Assembly: GCF_024679095.1 (NCBI RefSeq)
Contig: NW_026111670.1
Span: forward strand, 248,001 to 312,000
Direction of reading: 5' to 3'
Length of the DNA: 64,000 bases
Source: Eriocheir sinensis
Lineage: Eukaryota > Arthropoda > Malacostraca > Decapoda > Varunidae
A program made the position numbers and the translations under genes. Shown here in pieces: positions 1-14,412 of the stretch (the first letter of the stretch is position 1; each line of letters begins with the position of its first letter). The notes beneath the pieces are model-generated. The model made no database searches, was not told the DNA's origin, and saw nothing but the letters and a program-made list of their open reading frames with translations.

Positions 1-1069
1 TATAGAAACTTAAAACGTTATTTTATGTGTATTTTGTATATGTTTTCTCATACAAATTTACAATATTTAATTAGTTTTTGTTTATTTATTTTGATACGAA
101 TGACTTGATTATTGGTGTATTTTGTAAATATTTTTTTATACCTATTTACATTACTTAATATGTATTTTGTTTATATATTTTTTTTACAAATTTACGTTAT
201 TATATGTGTATTTGTTAAAAAATATTTTGAAACGAATTTACTTTATTTTATGTATTTTGTATATATATTTCAATTCAAATTTACCTTATTTTGTGTGTAT
301 TTTGTATATCTATTTTCATACAAATTTAATTACTTCTGTGTATTTTTGTATATAGTTTTATACAAATTTACGTTATTTTATGTGCATTTTGTATATTTAT
401 ATTTATACAAATACACATTCTCTTATTGGTATTTTGTTTATTTATATTTATACGAATTTACATTATTTTATGTGTATTTTGTATACATTTTTGATTCGTA
501 TTTACTTAATTTTATTTGTATTTTGTATATATATATTTATAGAAATCTACGTTATTATATGTGTATTTGTATATATATTTTGAAACAAATTTACATTGTT
601 TTATATGTTTTTTGCATATCTATTTCAATACAAATTTACTTTATTGTATGTGCATTTTGTATATTTATTTTAATACAAATTCAAATATTTTATGTGTATT
701 TTGGTATATATAATTTATAAAAAAATGCGTTATTTTATAGGTATTTTGCATCTTAGTTTTCATAGAAATGTACATTATTTTATTAATATTCTGTGTATAT
801 ATTTTGATACGATTTTATATTATACTATTTGTGTTTTGTATATATTTTTTTATACATATTTTCATTATTTAATGTGTATTTTTATATATATTTTATACAA
901 ATTAACGTCATTTAATGTATTTGTTTATATAATTTCATTCAAATTTACATTATTTTAAGTGTATTTTGTATATGTATTTCAATACAAATTTACCTAATTT
1001 TATGTGTATTTTGTATATTTACTTTCATGCAAATTTAAATAATTTTTGTGTTTTTTTGTATATACATAT
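1..1069 (+). repeat. Satellite block 1, truncated by the window edge
   Basis: T-rich strand on top. Its sequence is the reverse complement of 4748 to 5813, with position 1 pairing with about 5813 and 1064 with about 4748, so it is the outer left arm of a large palindrome. It also matches the inverse of about 49,955 to 51,010. The open frames here, up to 202 codons, are repeat artefacts. Confidence 0.85.
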
Positions 1070-2943
1070 AGAGTATATTTCTATGAAAATATATATTCAA
1101 AATACATATAAAATTATGTAAATAAGTATAAAAATATATATCAAATACACCTTAATAAAATGAAAATTCGTATAAAAATAAATAAACAAAATTCAGATAA
1201 AAGAACGTATATTTGTAGGAAAATAAATATACAAAATACACATAAAATTACGAAAATTTGAATAAAAGTATATACAAAAAAACAAAAAAATAAATTTCAA
1301 TTTGTATGAAAATAGATATACAAAATACACATATAATTAGTTAAATTTGTATTTAAATACATGTACAAAATACACATAAAATAATGTGAATTTGTATGAA
1401 ATGAAAACAAATTCACATAAAATAACGTACATTTGTATAAAATAGATATACAAAATATACATAGAATAATGTAAAATCGTATCAAAATAAATACACAGAA
1501 TATCAATAAAATAATGTAATTTTGTATGAAAATAAAGATGCAAAATACCCATAAAATAAATACATATACAAGAATACACATAGAATAATTAAATTTGTAT
1601 TAAAATTAATATACAAAATGCACGTACAATAAGGGAAATTTGTATTGAAAAAATATACAAAATGAGCATAAAACAATGTATATTTGTTTTAAAATATATA
1701 TACGAATACATATAAAATAACGTATATATCTATAGAAATATATATACAAAATACACATGAAATTAAGTAAATACGTATAACAATATATATACAACATACA
1801 AATTAAATAATTTAAATTAGCATAAAAACAACTAAACAAAAGATCAATAAAAGCATGTGTATTTGAATGAAAATATATATACAACATACAAATAAAATAT
1901 TGTAAATTTGTATAAAATTATATACAAAAATACACAAAAGTAATTTAAATTTGTATAAAAATAGATATACAAAATATACATAAAATAAACTAAATTTGTA
2001 TTGAAATATATATACAAAATACCTAAAATAATGTAAATTTAAATCAAAATATTTAAACAAATAGGCATAAAATAACGTAAATTTGTTTTAAAATATATAA
2101 ACAAAATACACATTAAATAATGAAAATATGTATAAAAAATATATACAAAACACAAATAGAATAATGTAAAATCGTATTAAAATAAATACACAGAATATTA
2201 ATAAAACAATGTAAATTTGTATGAAAATAAAGATGCAAAATACCCATTAAATAACGCATTTTTTATAAAAATATATATACCAAAATACACATAAAATATT
2301 TAAATTTGTATTAAAATAAATATACAAAATACACATACAATAAGGTAAATCTGTATTGAAATAGATATGCAAAATACATATAAAACAATGTAAATTTGTT
2401 TCAAAATATATATACGAATACACATAAAATAACGTAGATTTGTATAAAAATATATATACAAAATACACATAAAATGAAGTAAATACGTATAAGAAAATGT
2501 ATACAAAATACACATAAAATAATGTAAATTCGTATCAAAATAAATAAACAAAATACCAATAAAAGAATGTGTATTTGTATGAATATAAATATACAAAATA
2601 CACATAAAATAACGTAAATTTATATAAAACTATATACAAAAATACACAGAAGTAATTAAATTTGTATGAAAATATATACAAAATACACACAAAATAAGCT
2701 AAATTTGAATTGAAATATATATACAAAATACATGAAAAAAAGTAAATTTGTATCAAAATATTTATACAAATACACATATAATAACGTAAATTTGTATGAA
2801 AATATATAAACAAAATACACATTAAATAATGTAAATACGTATAAAAAAATATGTACAAAATACACATATAATCATGTAATTCGTATCAAAATAAATAAAC
2901 AAAATACCAATAAAATAATAAAAATTTGTATGAGTAAACGTGT
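1070..2943 (-). repeat. Satellite block 2, inner left palindrome arm
   Basis: A-rich top strand. It opens with the recurring switch sequence ATATAGAGTATATTTCTATG, which is also present in close form at about 14340 and 25368. It pairs as an inverted copy with block 3, for example AAGCTAAATTT at 2696 with AAATTTAGCTT at 3082 to 3092. Confidence 0.85.
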
Positions 2944-4746
2944 ATGTTGCATATTTTTTCAATACAAATTTACCTTATTATATACGCATTTTGTATATTA
3001 ATTTTAATATATGTGTAAATGAATATATATTTTGATACAAATTTACATTATTTTATGTATTTTCTATATTTATTTCAATTCAAATTTAGCTTATTTTATG
3101 TGTCTTTTGTATATCTATTTTCATACAAATTTAATTATTTTTGTTTATTTTTGTATATAGTTTTATACAATTTTACGTTATTTTATGTGTATTTTGTATA
3201 TTTATATTTATACAAGTAAACATTCTTTTATTGGCATTTAGTTTATTTATTTTGATACGAGTTTACATTATTTTATGTGTATTTTGTATACATTTTCTTA
3301 TACGTATTTACTTCATTTTATGTGTATTTTGTATATAGATTTTTATAGAAACCTACGTTATTTTATGTGTATTCGTATATATATTTTGAAACAAATTTAC
3401 ATTGTTTTATGTGTATTTTGCATATCTATTTCAATACAAATTTACCTTATTGTATGTGCATTTTGTATATTTATTGTAATACAAATTCAAATATTTTATG
3501 TGTATTTTGGTATATATATTTTCATAAAAAATGCGTTGTTTTATGGGTATTTTGCGTCTTTATTTTCATACAAATTTACATTATTTTATTAATATTCTGT
3601 GTATTTATTTTGATACTATTTTACATTATTCTATTTGTGTTTTGTATATATTTTTTTATACATATTTACATTATTTAATGTGTATTTTCTATATATATTC
3701 CATACAAATTTACGTTATTTTAAGTGTATTTGTTTATATATTTTCATTCAAATTTACATTATTTTATGTGTATTTTGTATATGTATTTCAATAGAAATTT
3801 AACTAGTTTTATGTGTATTTTGTATATATATTTTATACAAATTTAAATTATTTTGTGGTTTTTTTTAATAGAGTTTTATACAAATTTACAATATTTTATG
3901 TGTATTTTGTATATCTATTTTCATACAAATACACATTCTTTTATTGATATTTTGTTTATTTATTTTGATGCGAATTTACATTATTTAATGTGTATTGTGT
4001 ATATATATTTTTATAAGTATTTACGTCATTTCATGTGTATTTTTTATATATATTTCTATAGAAATATACGTTATTTTATGTGTATTCGTATATATATTTT
4101 GAAACAAATATACATTGTTTTATGTGCATTTTGTATATTTTTTCAATACAAATTTCCCTTATTGTACGTGCAATTTGTATATTAATTTTAATACAAATTT
4201 AATTATTCTATGTGTATTCTTGTATATGTATTTAAAAAAAAAATGTGCTTTATTTTATGGGTATTTTGCATCTTTATTTTCATACAAAATTACATTATTT
4301 TATTGATATTCTGTGTATTTATTTTGATACGATTTTACATTATTCTATGTATATTTTGTATATCTATTTTATACAAATGTACGTTATTTTATGTGAATTT
4401 GTTTTCATTTCATACAAATTTACATTATTTTATGTGTATTTTGTACATGTATTTAAATACAAATTTAACTAATTATATGTGTATTTTGTATATCTATTTT
4501 CATACAAATTGAAATTAATTTTTTTGTTTTTTTGAATATATTTTTATTCAAATTTTCGTAATTTTATGTGTATTTTGTATATTTATTTTCCTACATATAT
4601 ACGTTCTTTTATCGGAATTTTGTTTATTTATTTTGATACGAATTTTCATTTTTTTAGGTGTATTTGATATATATATTTTTATACTTATTTACATAATTTT
4701 ATATGTATTTTGAATATATATTTTCATAGAAATTTACTCTATATGT
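2944..4746 (+). repeat. Satellite block 3, inner right palindrome arm
   Basis: This block contains one complete 16-monomer series and most of a second. It is duplicated directly at 48,158 to 49,953, and an inverted copy lies at about 25,440 to 27,110. It ends at the ATAGAAATTTACTCTATATG switch. Confidence 0.85.
3185..3897 (+). repeat. Higher-order repeat, second complete copy
   Basis: This is the same 16-monomer series as at 48395 to 49110, displaced by 45,210 bp and 3 bp shorter. The next series starts at 3898. The two are nearly identical, including private changes such as CAAGTAAACATTC in monomer 1, so they descend from one duplicated segment rather than from array-wide homogenisation. 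Confidence 0.85.
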
Positions 4747-6663
4747 ATATACAAAAAAACACAAAAATAATTTAAATTTGTATGAAAATAAATATACAAA
4801 ATACACATAAAATTAGGTAAATTTGTATTGAAATACATATACAAAATACACTTAAAATAATGTAAATTTGAATGAAATTCTATAAACAAATACACTTAAA
4901 ATGACGTTAATTTGTATAAAATATATATAAAAAATACACATTAAATAATGAAAATATGTATAAAAAAATATATACAAAACACAAATAGTATAATATAAAA
5001 TCGTATCAAAATATATACACAGAATATTAATAAAATAATGTACATTTGTATGAAAACTAAGATGCAAAATACCTATAAAATAACGCATTTTTTATAAAAT
5101 TATATATACCAAAATACACATAAAATATTTGAATTTGTATTAAAATAAATATACAAAATGCACATACAATAAGGTAAATTTGTATTGAAATAGATATGCA
5201 AAAAACATAAAACAATGTAAATTTGTTTCAAAATATATATACGAATACACATAAAATAACGTAGATTTCTATAAATATATATATACAAAATACAAATAAA
5301 ATTAAGTAAATACGAATCAAAAATGTATACAAAATACACATAAAATAATGTAAATTCGTATAAATATAAATAAACAAAATACCAATAAGAGAATGTGTAT
5401 TTGTATAAATATAAATATACAAAATGCACATAAAATAACGTAAATTTGTATAAAACTATATACAAAAATACACAGAAGTAATTAAATTTGCATGAAAATA
5501 GATATACAAAATACTCACAAAATAAGTTAAATTTGAATTGAAATATATATACAAAATACATAAAATAAAGTAAATTCGTTTCAAAATATTTTTAACAAAT
5601 ACACATATAATAACGTAAATTTGTAAAAAAAATATATAAACAAAATACAAATTAAGTAATGTAAATACGTATAAAAAAAAATATTTACAAAATACACCAA
5701 TAATCAAGTCATTCGTATCAAAATAAATAAAAAAAAATTAATTAAATAATGTAAATTTGTATGAGAAAACATATACAAAATACACTTAAAATAACGTTTT
5801 AAGTTTCTATGAAATATATGTACAAAAATGCACATAAAATTAGTTTGCATAAAAAAATATATACAAAACACATATTAGATAATGTAAATGAGTATAAAAA
5901 TATGTATACAAAATACCTATGAAATAATCTAAATTCGTATCGAGTTAAATTAAGAAAATAACAATAAAATAATGTAATTTTGGATGAAAATATATATAGA
6001 AAACACACATAAAATAACCTAAATACAAATACAAATATACACATTAAATAATTTAAAATTGAATGAAATAAATATACAAAATAAACATAAAATAAGGTAA
6101 ATTTGTAATAAAATATATGTAAGAATACACATAAAATAATATAAATTTGTATGAAAATATACATACAAATACACATAAAATAACATGAATTTGTATAAAA
6201 TGTTTCAAAATATATACGAATACACACAATAAAATAACGTAAATTTTTATGAAAATGTATATATAAAATACACATAAAATAGTTTAAATACGTAGAAAAT
6301 ATATATATACAAAATACACATAAAATAATGTAAATTCGTAAATAATTAAATACACAAAATTCAAATAAAAGAATGTATATTTGTAGGAAAATATATATAC
6401 AAAAACAAATAAAATAACTAGAATTTGTATAAAATATATACAAAATACACAAAAATAATTTAAATTTGTTTGAAAATAGATATGCAAATACACATAAAGT
6501 TAGGCAAATTTGTATTGAAATACATATACAAACTCACATACAATAATTTATATTTTTTTGAAAATATATAAACATATACATATAAAATCAAGTAAATTTA
6601 ATTAAAATATATATATATACAAAATATACATTAAATATTTTAAATATGTATAAAAATATATTA
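4747..6663 (-). repeat. Satellite block 4, outer right palindrome arm and extension
   Basis: The part up to 5813 pairs with the left edge of the window. The remainder to 6663 would pair with sequence left of the window if the palindrome is longer. It is duplicated directly at 49,954 to 51,813. Its last ~600 bp (6,055 to 6,660) also recur at about 16,240 to 16,845. Confidence 0.85.
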
Positions 6664-7400
6664 TATTATATATTTTTATTGATATTTGCGTTATTTATGT
6701 GTATTTTGTATATGTTTTCTCATAGAAATTTACATTATTTTATTGGTATTTTGTCTATTTATTTTGATACGAATTACATGATTATTTGTGTATTTTTTAC
6801 ATTTTTTTTATACGTATTTACATTATTTAATGTGTATTTTGTTTATATATTTTTATACAAATTTACGTTATTATATGTGTATTTGTATAGGTATTTTGAT
6901 ACAAATTTACATTATTTTATGTATTTTGTATATATATTTCAATTCAAATTTAGCTTATTTTATGTGTATTTTGTATATCTATTTATTTTAATACAAAATC
7001 AAATATTTTATGTTTTTTCGTATATATATTTTTATAAAAAATGCGTTATTTTATGGGTATTTTGCATCTTAATTTTCATACAAATTTACATTATTTTATT
7101 AATATTTTCTGTATTTATTTTGATACGATTTTACATTATTTTATTTGTGTTTTGTATATATTTTTTTATACGTATTTACATTATTTCAAGTGTATTTTGT
7201 ATATATATTTCTATAGAAATCTGCGTTATTTTATGTGTATTCGAATATATATTTTGAAACAAATTTACATTGTTTTATGTGTATTTTGCATATTTTTTCA
7301 ATACAAATTTACCTTATTGTATGTGCATTTTGTATATTAATTTTAATACAAATTTTATTAATCTATGTGTATTTTTGTATATGTATTTTTATAAAAATAT
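6664..7400 (+). repeat. Satellite block 5 with an internal monomer deletion
   Basis: This block matches 51,960 to 52,980 and, over its first ~490 bp, 16,850 to 17,340. Near 7165 a variant-11 monomer passes straight into a variant-3/4 pair (TACGTATTTACATTATTTCA). The other copies contain about ten more monomers here. The offset to the duplicate therefore rises from about 45.2 kb to about 45.58 kb. Confidence 0.8.
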
Positions 7401-7529
7401 GTAATTAGTTAAATTTGTATTTAAATACATGTACAAAATACACATAAAATAATGTGAATTTGTATGAAATGAAAACAAATTCACATAAAATAACGTACAT
7501 TTGCATAAAATAGATATACAAAATAATTT
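7401..7529 (-). repeat. Small inverted satellite cassette (~130 bp)
   Basis: About three monomers lie in reverse orientation between two forward blocks, starting GTAATTAGTTAAATTTG. The same cassette with the same ends sits at 52,980 to 53,103, so the double switch was made once and then duplicated. Confidence 0.85.
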
Positions 7530-9548
7530 TATGTGTATTTTGTATATTTATTTTCATACAAATTTAAATTATTTTTGTGTATTTTTTTATATAGTTTTAT
7601 ACAAACTTAGGTTATTTTATGAGTATTTTGTATATCTATTTTCATACAAATACACATTCTTTTATTGATATTTTGTTTATTTATTTTGACGAGAATTTAA
7701 ATTATTTAATGTGTATTTTGTATATATATTTTTATACGTATTTACATCATTTCATGTGTATTTTGTATATATCTTTCTATAGAAATCTACGTTATATTAT
7801 GTGTATTCGTATATAGATTTTTAAACAAATTTACACTTTTATGTGTATTTTCCATATTTTTTCAATACAAATTTACCTTATTGTATATGCATTTTGTATA
7901 TTAATTTTAATACAAATTTAATTATTCTGTGTGTATTTTTGTATATGTATTTTTATAAAAATATGCTTCATTTTATGGGTATTTTGCATCTTTATTTTCA
8001 TACAAATTTACGTTATTTTATTGATATTCTGCTCATTCATTTTGATACGATTTGACATTATTCTATGTGTATTTTGTATATATTTTTCAAACAAATTTAC
8101 GTTATTTTATGTGTATTTGTTTATATATTCTTACACAAATTTACAATATTTTATGGGTATTTTGTATATATATTTCAAAAGAAATTTACCTAGTTTTATG
8201 TGTATTTTGAATATCTATTTTCATACAAACTCAAATTATTTTTATGTTTTTTTGTATATATTTCAATACAAATTTTAGTTATGTTATGTGTATTTTGTAA
8301 ATCTATTTTCAATCAAATATATATTATTTTATTGGTATTTTGTTGATTTATATTGATACGAATTTACATTATTTTATATGTACTTTTTATACATATTTTT
8401 ATACGCATTTACATTATTTAATATTTATTTTGAGTATATAATTTTATACAAATTCATGGTATTTTATGTGTATTTGTATATATATTTTCATATAAATTTA
8501 CATTATTTTGTGTGTGTTTTGTACATATATTTCATTACAAATTTACCTTATTTTATGTTTATTTTGTATGTGTATTTTGTACATTTATATTTATACAAAT
8601 ACACATTCTTTTATTGGTATTTTGTTTATTTATTTTGTTTCGAATTTATATTATTTTATGTGTATTTTGTTTACATTTTTTTATACGTATTTACCTAATT
8701 TTTTGTGTATTTTGTATATATATTTTTATAGAAATCTACGTTATTTTATGTGTATTCGTATATATATTTTGAAACAAATTTACTTTGTTTTATATGTATT
8801 TTTGCATATCTCTTTCAATAGAAGTTTACCTTATTGTATGTGCATTTTGTACATTTATTTCAATACAAATTTAAATATTTTATGTGTATTTTGGTATATA
8901 TATTTTTATAAGAAATGCGCTATTTGATGGGAATTTTGCATCTTTATTTTCATACAAATTTACATTTTTTTATTAATATTCGGTGTCTTTATTTTGATAC
9001 GATCTTACATTATTCTATTTGTTTTTTGTATATATTTTTTTTTATACATATTTACATTATTTAATGTATATCTTGCATATATATTTCATACAAATTTATT
9101 ATCTATTATTTATTTTCATACAAATACACATTCTTTTCATGATATTTTGTTTATTTATTTTGACACGAATTTACATTACTTAATTTGTATTTTATATATA
9201 TATTTTTATACGTATTTACATAATTTCATGTGTGTTTTGTATATATATTTCTATAGAAATCTACGTTATTTTATGTGTATTCGTATATATATTTTGAAAC
9301 AAATTTACAATGTTTTATTTGTATTTTGCGTTTTTTTTTCAATACAAATTTACCTTATTGTATGTGTGCATTTTGTATATTAATTTTATTACAAATTTAA
9401 TTATTCTATGTGTATTTTTGTATATGTATTTAAAAAAAAAATATGCTTTATCTTATGGGTATTTTGCATCTTTGTTTTCATACAAATTTAAATTATTTTA
9501 TTGATATTCTGTGTACTTATTTTGATACGATTTTACATTATTCTATGT
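7530..9548 (+). repeat. Satellite block 7
   Basis: Direct copy of 53,104 to 54,763 up to about 9190. Where the copy breaks into (TA)n, this one keeps ordinary monomers. Parts recur at 14,950 to 15,570 and 41,230 to 42,171. The inverse of about 8,170 to 9,545 forms 39,530 to 40,900. Confidence 0.85.
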
Positions 9549-9650
9549 ATAACAAAAATAAATACAGAATACAAAAAAAAAAATAGTTATGCAAAATACA
9601 TGTAAACAATGTAAATTTGTTTCAAAATATATATACGAATACACATGACA
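9549..9650 (-). repeat. Short inverted satellite segment
   Basis: About 100 bp of A-rich top strand between two forward blocks, beginning at ATGTATAACAAAAATAAATA. The same junction, in one orientation or the other, is at about 39,530, 42,172 and 56,822. Confidence 0.75.
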
Positions 9651-12600
9651 TGGGTATTTTGAATATTAATTTTCATACAAATTTACATTATTTTATTAAT
9701 ATTTTCTGTATTTATTTTGATACGATTTTACATTATTTTATTTGTGTTTTGTATATATTTTTTATACATATTTACATTATTTAATGTGTTTTTTGTATAT
9801 ATATTTGATACTAATTTACGTTATTTTAAGTCTATATGTTTATATATTTTCATTCAAATTTACATTATTTTATGTGTATTTTGTATATGTATTTCAATAC
9901 AAATTTACCTAATTTTATGTTTTTTGTATATTTATTTTCATACAAGTTTAAATTATTTTTGTTTATTTTTGTATATAGTTTTATACAAATTTAGGTTATT
10001 TTATGTGTATTTTGTATATCTATTTTCATACAAATACACATTCTTTTCATGATATTTTTTTTATATATTTGACACGAATTAACATTATTTAATGTGTATT
10101 TTGTATATATATTTTTATACGTATTTACATTATTTCAAGTGTATTTTGTATATATATTTCTATAGAAATCTACGTTATTTTATGTGTATTCGTATATATA
10201 TTTGAAACAAATTTACATTGTTTTATGTGTATTTTGCATATTTTTTCAATACAAATTTACATTATTGTATGTGCATTTTGTAAATTAATTTTAATACAAA
10301 TTTGATTAATCTATGTGTATTTTTGTGTATGTATTTTATAAAATATGCTTTATTTTATGGGTATTTTGCATCTTTATTTTCATACAAATTTACATTATTT
10401 TATTGATATTCTGTGTATTTATTTGGTATGATTTTACATTATTCTATGTGTATTTTGTATATATATTTTATATAAAATGTATTTGTTTTCATTTCATACA
10501 AATCTACATTATTTTATGTGTTTTTGTACATGTATTTAAATACAAATTTAACTAGTTATATATGTATTTTGTATATCTATTTTGTATGTATATTTTCATA
10601 GAAATTTTCTCTATTTTATGAGTATTCGTATATATATTTTGATACAAATTTACATTATTGATGTGTATTTTGCATATCTATTTCAATACAAATTTTCTTA
10701 ATTGTACGTGCATTTTGTATATTTATTTTAATACAAATTTAATTATTCTATATGTATTTTTTTATATATATTTTTATGCAAATATGCGTTATTATATGGA
10801 TATTTTGCAGCTTTATTTTCATACAAATTTACATTATTTTATTGATATTCTCTTTATTTATTTTGATACGATTTAACATTATTCTATGTGTATTTTATAT
10901 ATATTTTTTACATATTTACATTATTTAAGGTTTATTTTGTATATATATTTTATCCAAATTTACATTATTTTATGTGTATTTGTTTATATATTTTTATACA
11001 AATTTACATTATTTTATGTGTATTTTGTATATACATTTTCATAAAAAATTATGTTATTTTATTGTGTGTATTCGTATATATTTTGATACAAATTTTATAC
11101 AAATTCATGTTATTTAATGTGTATTTGTATATATATTTTCATACAAATTTATATTATTTTATGTGTATTTTTTCATATATTTCATTACAAATTTACCTTA
11201 TTTTATGTTTATTTTGTATATTTATTTCATTCAATTTTAAATTATTTTATGTGTCTATTTGTATTTGTATTTAGGTTATTTTATGTGTATTTTGTATATA
11301 TATTTTCATCCAAAATTACATTATTATATTGGTATTTTCTTAATTTAATTCGATACGAATTTAGATTATTTCATAGGTATTTTGTATACATATTTTTATA
11401 CTCATTTACATTATCTAATGTGTGTTTTGTATATATATTTTTATGCAAATTTATTTTATGTTCATTTTTGTACATATATTTGCGTTATTTTATGTATATA
11501 GTTTTATAAAAATTAACGTTATTTTATGTGCATTTTGTATATTTATATTTATACAAATACACATTCTTTTATTGCTATATTGTTTATTTATATTTATACG
11601 AATTTACATTATTTTATGTTTATTTTGTATTCATTTTTTTATACGTATTTACTTAATTTTATGTGTATTTTGTATATGTATTTTTATAGAAATCTACGTT
11701 ATTTTATGTGTATTCGCATATATATTTTGAAACAAATTTACATTATTATATATGTATTTTGCATATCTATTTCAATACAAATTTACCTTATTGTATGTGC
11801 ATTTTGTATATTTATTTTGATACACATTCAAATATTTTATGTGTATTTTGGTATCAATAATTTTATAAAAAATGCGTTATTTTATAGGTATTTTGCATCT
11901 TAATTTTCATACAAATTTACATTATTTTATTAATTTTCTGTGTATATATTTTGATACAATTATACATTTCTATTTGTGTTTTGTATATATTTTTTTATAC
12001 ATATTTACATTATTTAATGTATATTTTGTATATATATTTCATACAAATTTACGTTATTATATGTGTATTTGTTTATATATTTTCTTTCAAATTTACATTA
12101 TTTTATGTGTATTTTGTATATGTATTTCAATAGAAATTAACCTAATTTTATGTGTATTTTGTATATTTCTTTTCATACAAATTTAAATTATTTTTGTGTA
12201 TTTTTGTATATAGTTTTATACAAATTTAGGTTATTTTATGTACGCATTTACATTATTTAATGTGTGTTTTGTATATATATTTTTATCCAAAGTCAATTTA
12301 TTTTACGTTCATTTCTGAACATATATTTTTATAGAAATTAGCGTTATTTTATATGTATTTGTATATGTTTTCTCATACAAATTTACATTATTTTATTGCT
12401 ATTTTGTTTATTTAGTTTGATGCGAATTACATGATCATATGTGTATTTTGTACATATTTTTTATACGTATTTACATTACTTAATGTGTATTTTGTTTATA
12501 TATTTTTAAACAAATTTACGTCATTATATGTATTTTTATAAATATTTTGATACAAATTTACATTATTTTATGTATTTTGTATATACATTTCAATTCAAAT

Positions 12601-14338
12601 TTAGCTTATTTTATCTGTATTTTGTATATCTATTTTCATACGAATTTAATTACTTCTGTGTATTTTTGTATATAGTTTTATACAAATTTACGTTATTTTA
12701 TGTGTATTTTGTATATTTATATTTATACAAATACACATTCTTTTATTGGTATTTTGTTTATTTATTTTGATACGAATTTACATTATTTTATGTGTATTTT
12801 GTATACATTTTTTATACGTATTTACTTCATTTTACGTGTATTTTGTATATATATTTTTATACAAATATACGTTATTTTATGTGTATTCGTATATATATTT
12901 TGAAACAGATTTACATTGTTTTATATGTATTTTGCATATCTATTTCAATACAGATTTACCTTATTGTATGTGTATTTTGTATATTTATTTTAATACAAAT
13001 AAATTTTTTATGTGTATTTTTGTATATATATTTTATGGGTATTTTGCTTATTTATTTTCATACAAATTTACATTATTTTATTAATATTCTGTGTATTTAT
13101 TTTGATACGATTTTACATTATTCTATTTGTGTTTTGTATATATTTTTTTATACAAATTTACGTTATTTTAAGTGTATTTGTTTATGTATTTTCATTCAAA
13201 TTTACAGTATTTTATGTGTATTTTGTATATGTATTTCAATACAAATTTACCTAATTTTATGTGTATTTTGTATATTTATTTTCATACAAATTTAAATTAT
13301 TTTTGTATATTTTTGTATATAGTTTTATACAAATTTATGTTATCTTATGTGTATTTTGTATATTTATTTTCATACAAATACACATTCTTTTATTGACATT
13401 TTGTTTATTTATTTTGACGCGAATTTACATTATTTAATGTGTATTTTGTATATATATTTTTATACGTATTTACATCCTTTCATGTGTATTTTGTATATTT
13501 ATAAAAAATGCGTTATTTTATGGGTATTTTGCATCTTTATTTTCATAAAAATTTACATTATTTTATTTACATTCTGTGTATTTATTTTAATACGATTTTA
13601 CTTTATTCTATTTGTGTTTTGTATATATATTTTTTATACATATTTACATTATTTAATGAGTATTTTTTATATATATTTTATACAAATTTATGTTAATTTA
13701 AGTGTATTTGTTTATATATTTTCATTCAAATTTACATTATTTTATGTGTATTTTGTATATGTATTTCTTTACAAATTTACCTGATTTTATGTGTATTTTG
13801 TATATTTATTATCATACAAATTTAATTTATGTTTGTGTATTTTTATATATAGTTTTATACAAATTTACGTTATTTTATGTGTATTTTGTATATGTATTTT
13901 CATACAAATACACATTCTTTTATTGATATTTTAATTATTTATTTTGACACGAATTTACATTATTTAATGTGTATTTTGTATATATATTTTTATACGCATT
14001 TACAACATTTCATGTGTATTTTGTATATATATTTCTATAGAAATCTACATTATTTTATGTGTATTCGTATATATATTTTGAAACAAATCTACATTATTTT
14101 ATGTGTATTTTGTATATATATTTCATTATAAATTTGCCTTATTTTAAGTTTATTTTTATATCTATTTTCATTCAAATTCAAATCATTTTATGTGTATATA
14201 TTTATTTGTATTTACGTTATTTTATGTGTATTTTCTATATATATTTTCAATCAAAATTACATTATTTTATCGGTATTTTGTTCATTTATTTCGATACGAA
14301 TTTAGATTATATCATGTGTATTTTCTTTACATATACAT
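9651..14338 (+). repeat. Satellite block 9 with 3.4-kb superunit alpha
   Basis: The variant-1 marker CATTCTTTT lies at 10039, 11563, 12736, 13383 and 13913. The 1524 and 1173 bp gaps match the 1584 and about 1170 bp gaps seen in the other superunits, so this is a slightly shortened copy. The right end has extra shortened series, with 647 and 530 bp gaps. Confidence 0.8.
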
Positions 14339-14412
14339 ATAGAGTAAATTTCTATGAAAATATATATTCAAAATACATATAAAATTATGTAAATAAGTAT
14401 AAAAATATATAT
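14339..14412 (-). repeat. Short inverted satellite segment
   Basis: About 74 bp of reversed sequence beginning with the recurring ATAGAGTAAATTTCTATG switch. It returns to forward orientation inside ATATATATCAAATACTTC. Confidence 0.75.

Noticed and set aside
112..720. 202-codon open frame of hydrophobic repeats, possible membrane protein
   Set aside because: It is pure 45-bp satellite read in one of three equally open frames, starts at an arbitrary ATG of the monomer, and its copies elsewhere carry stops and indels at random.
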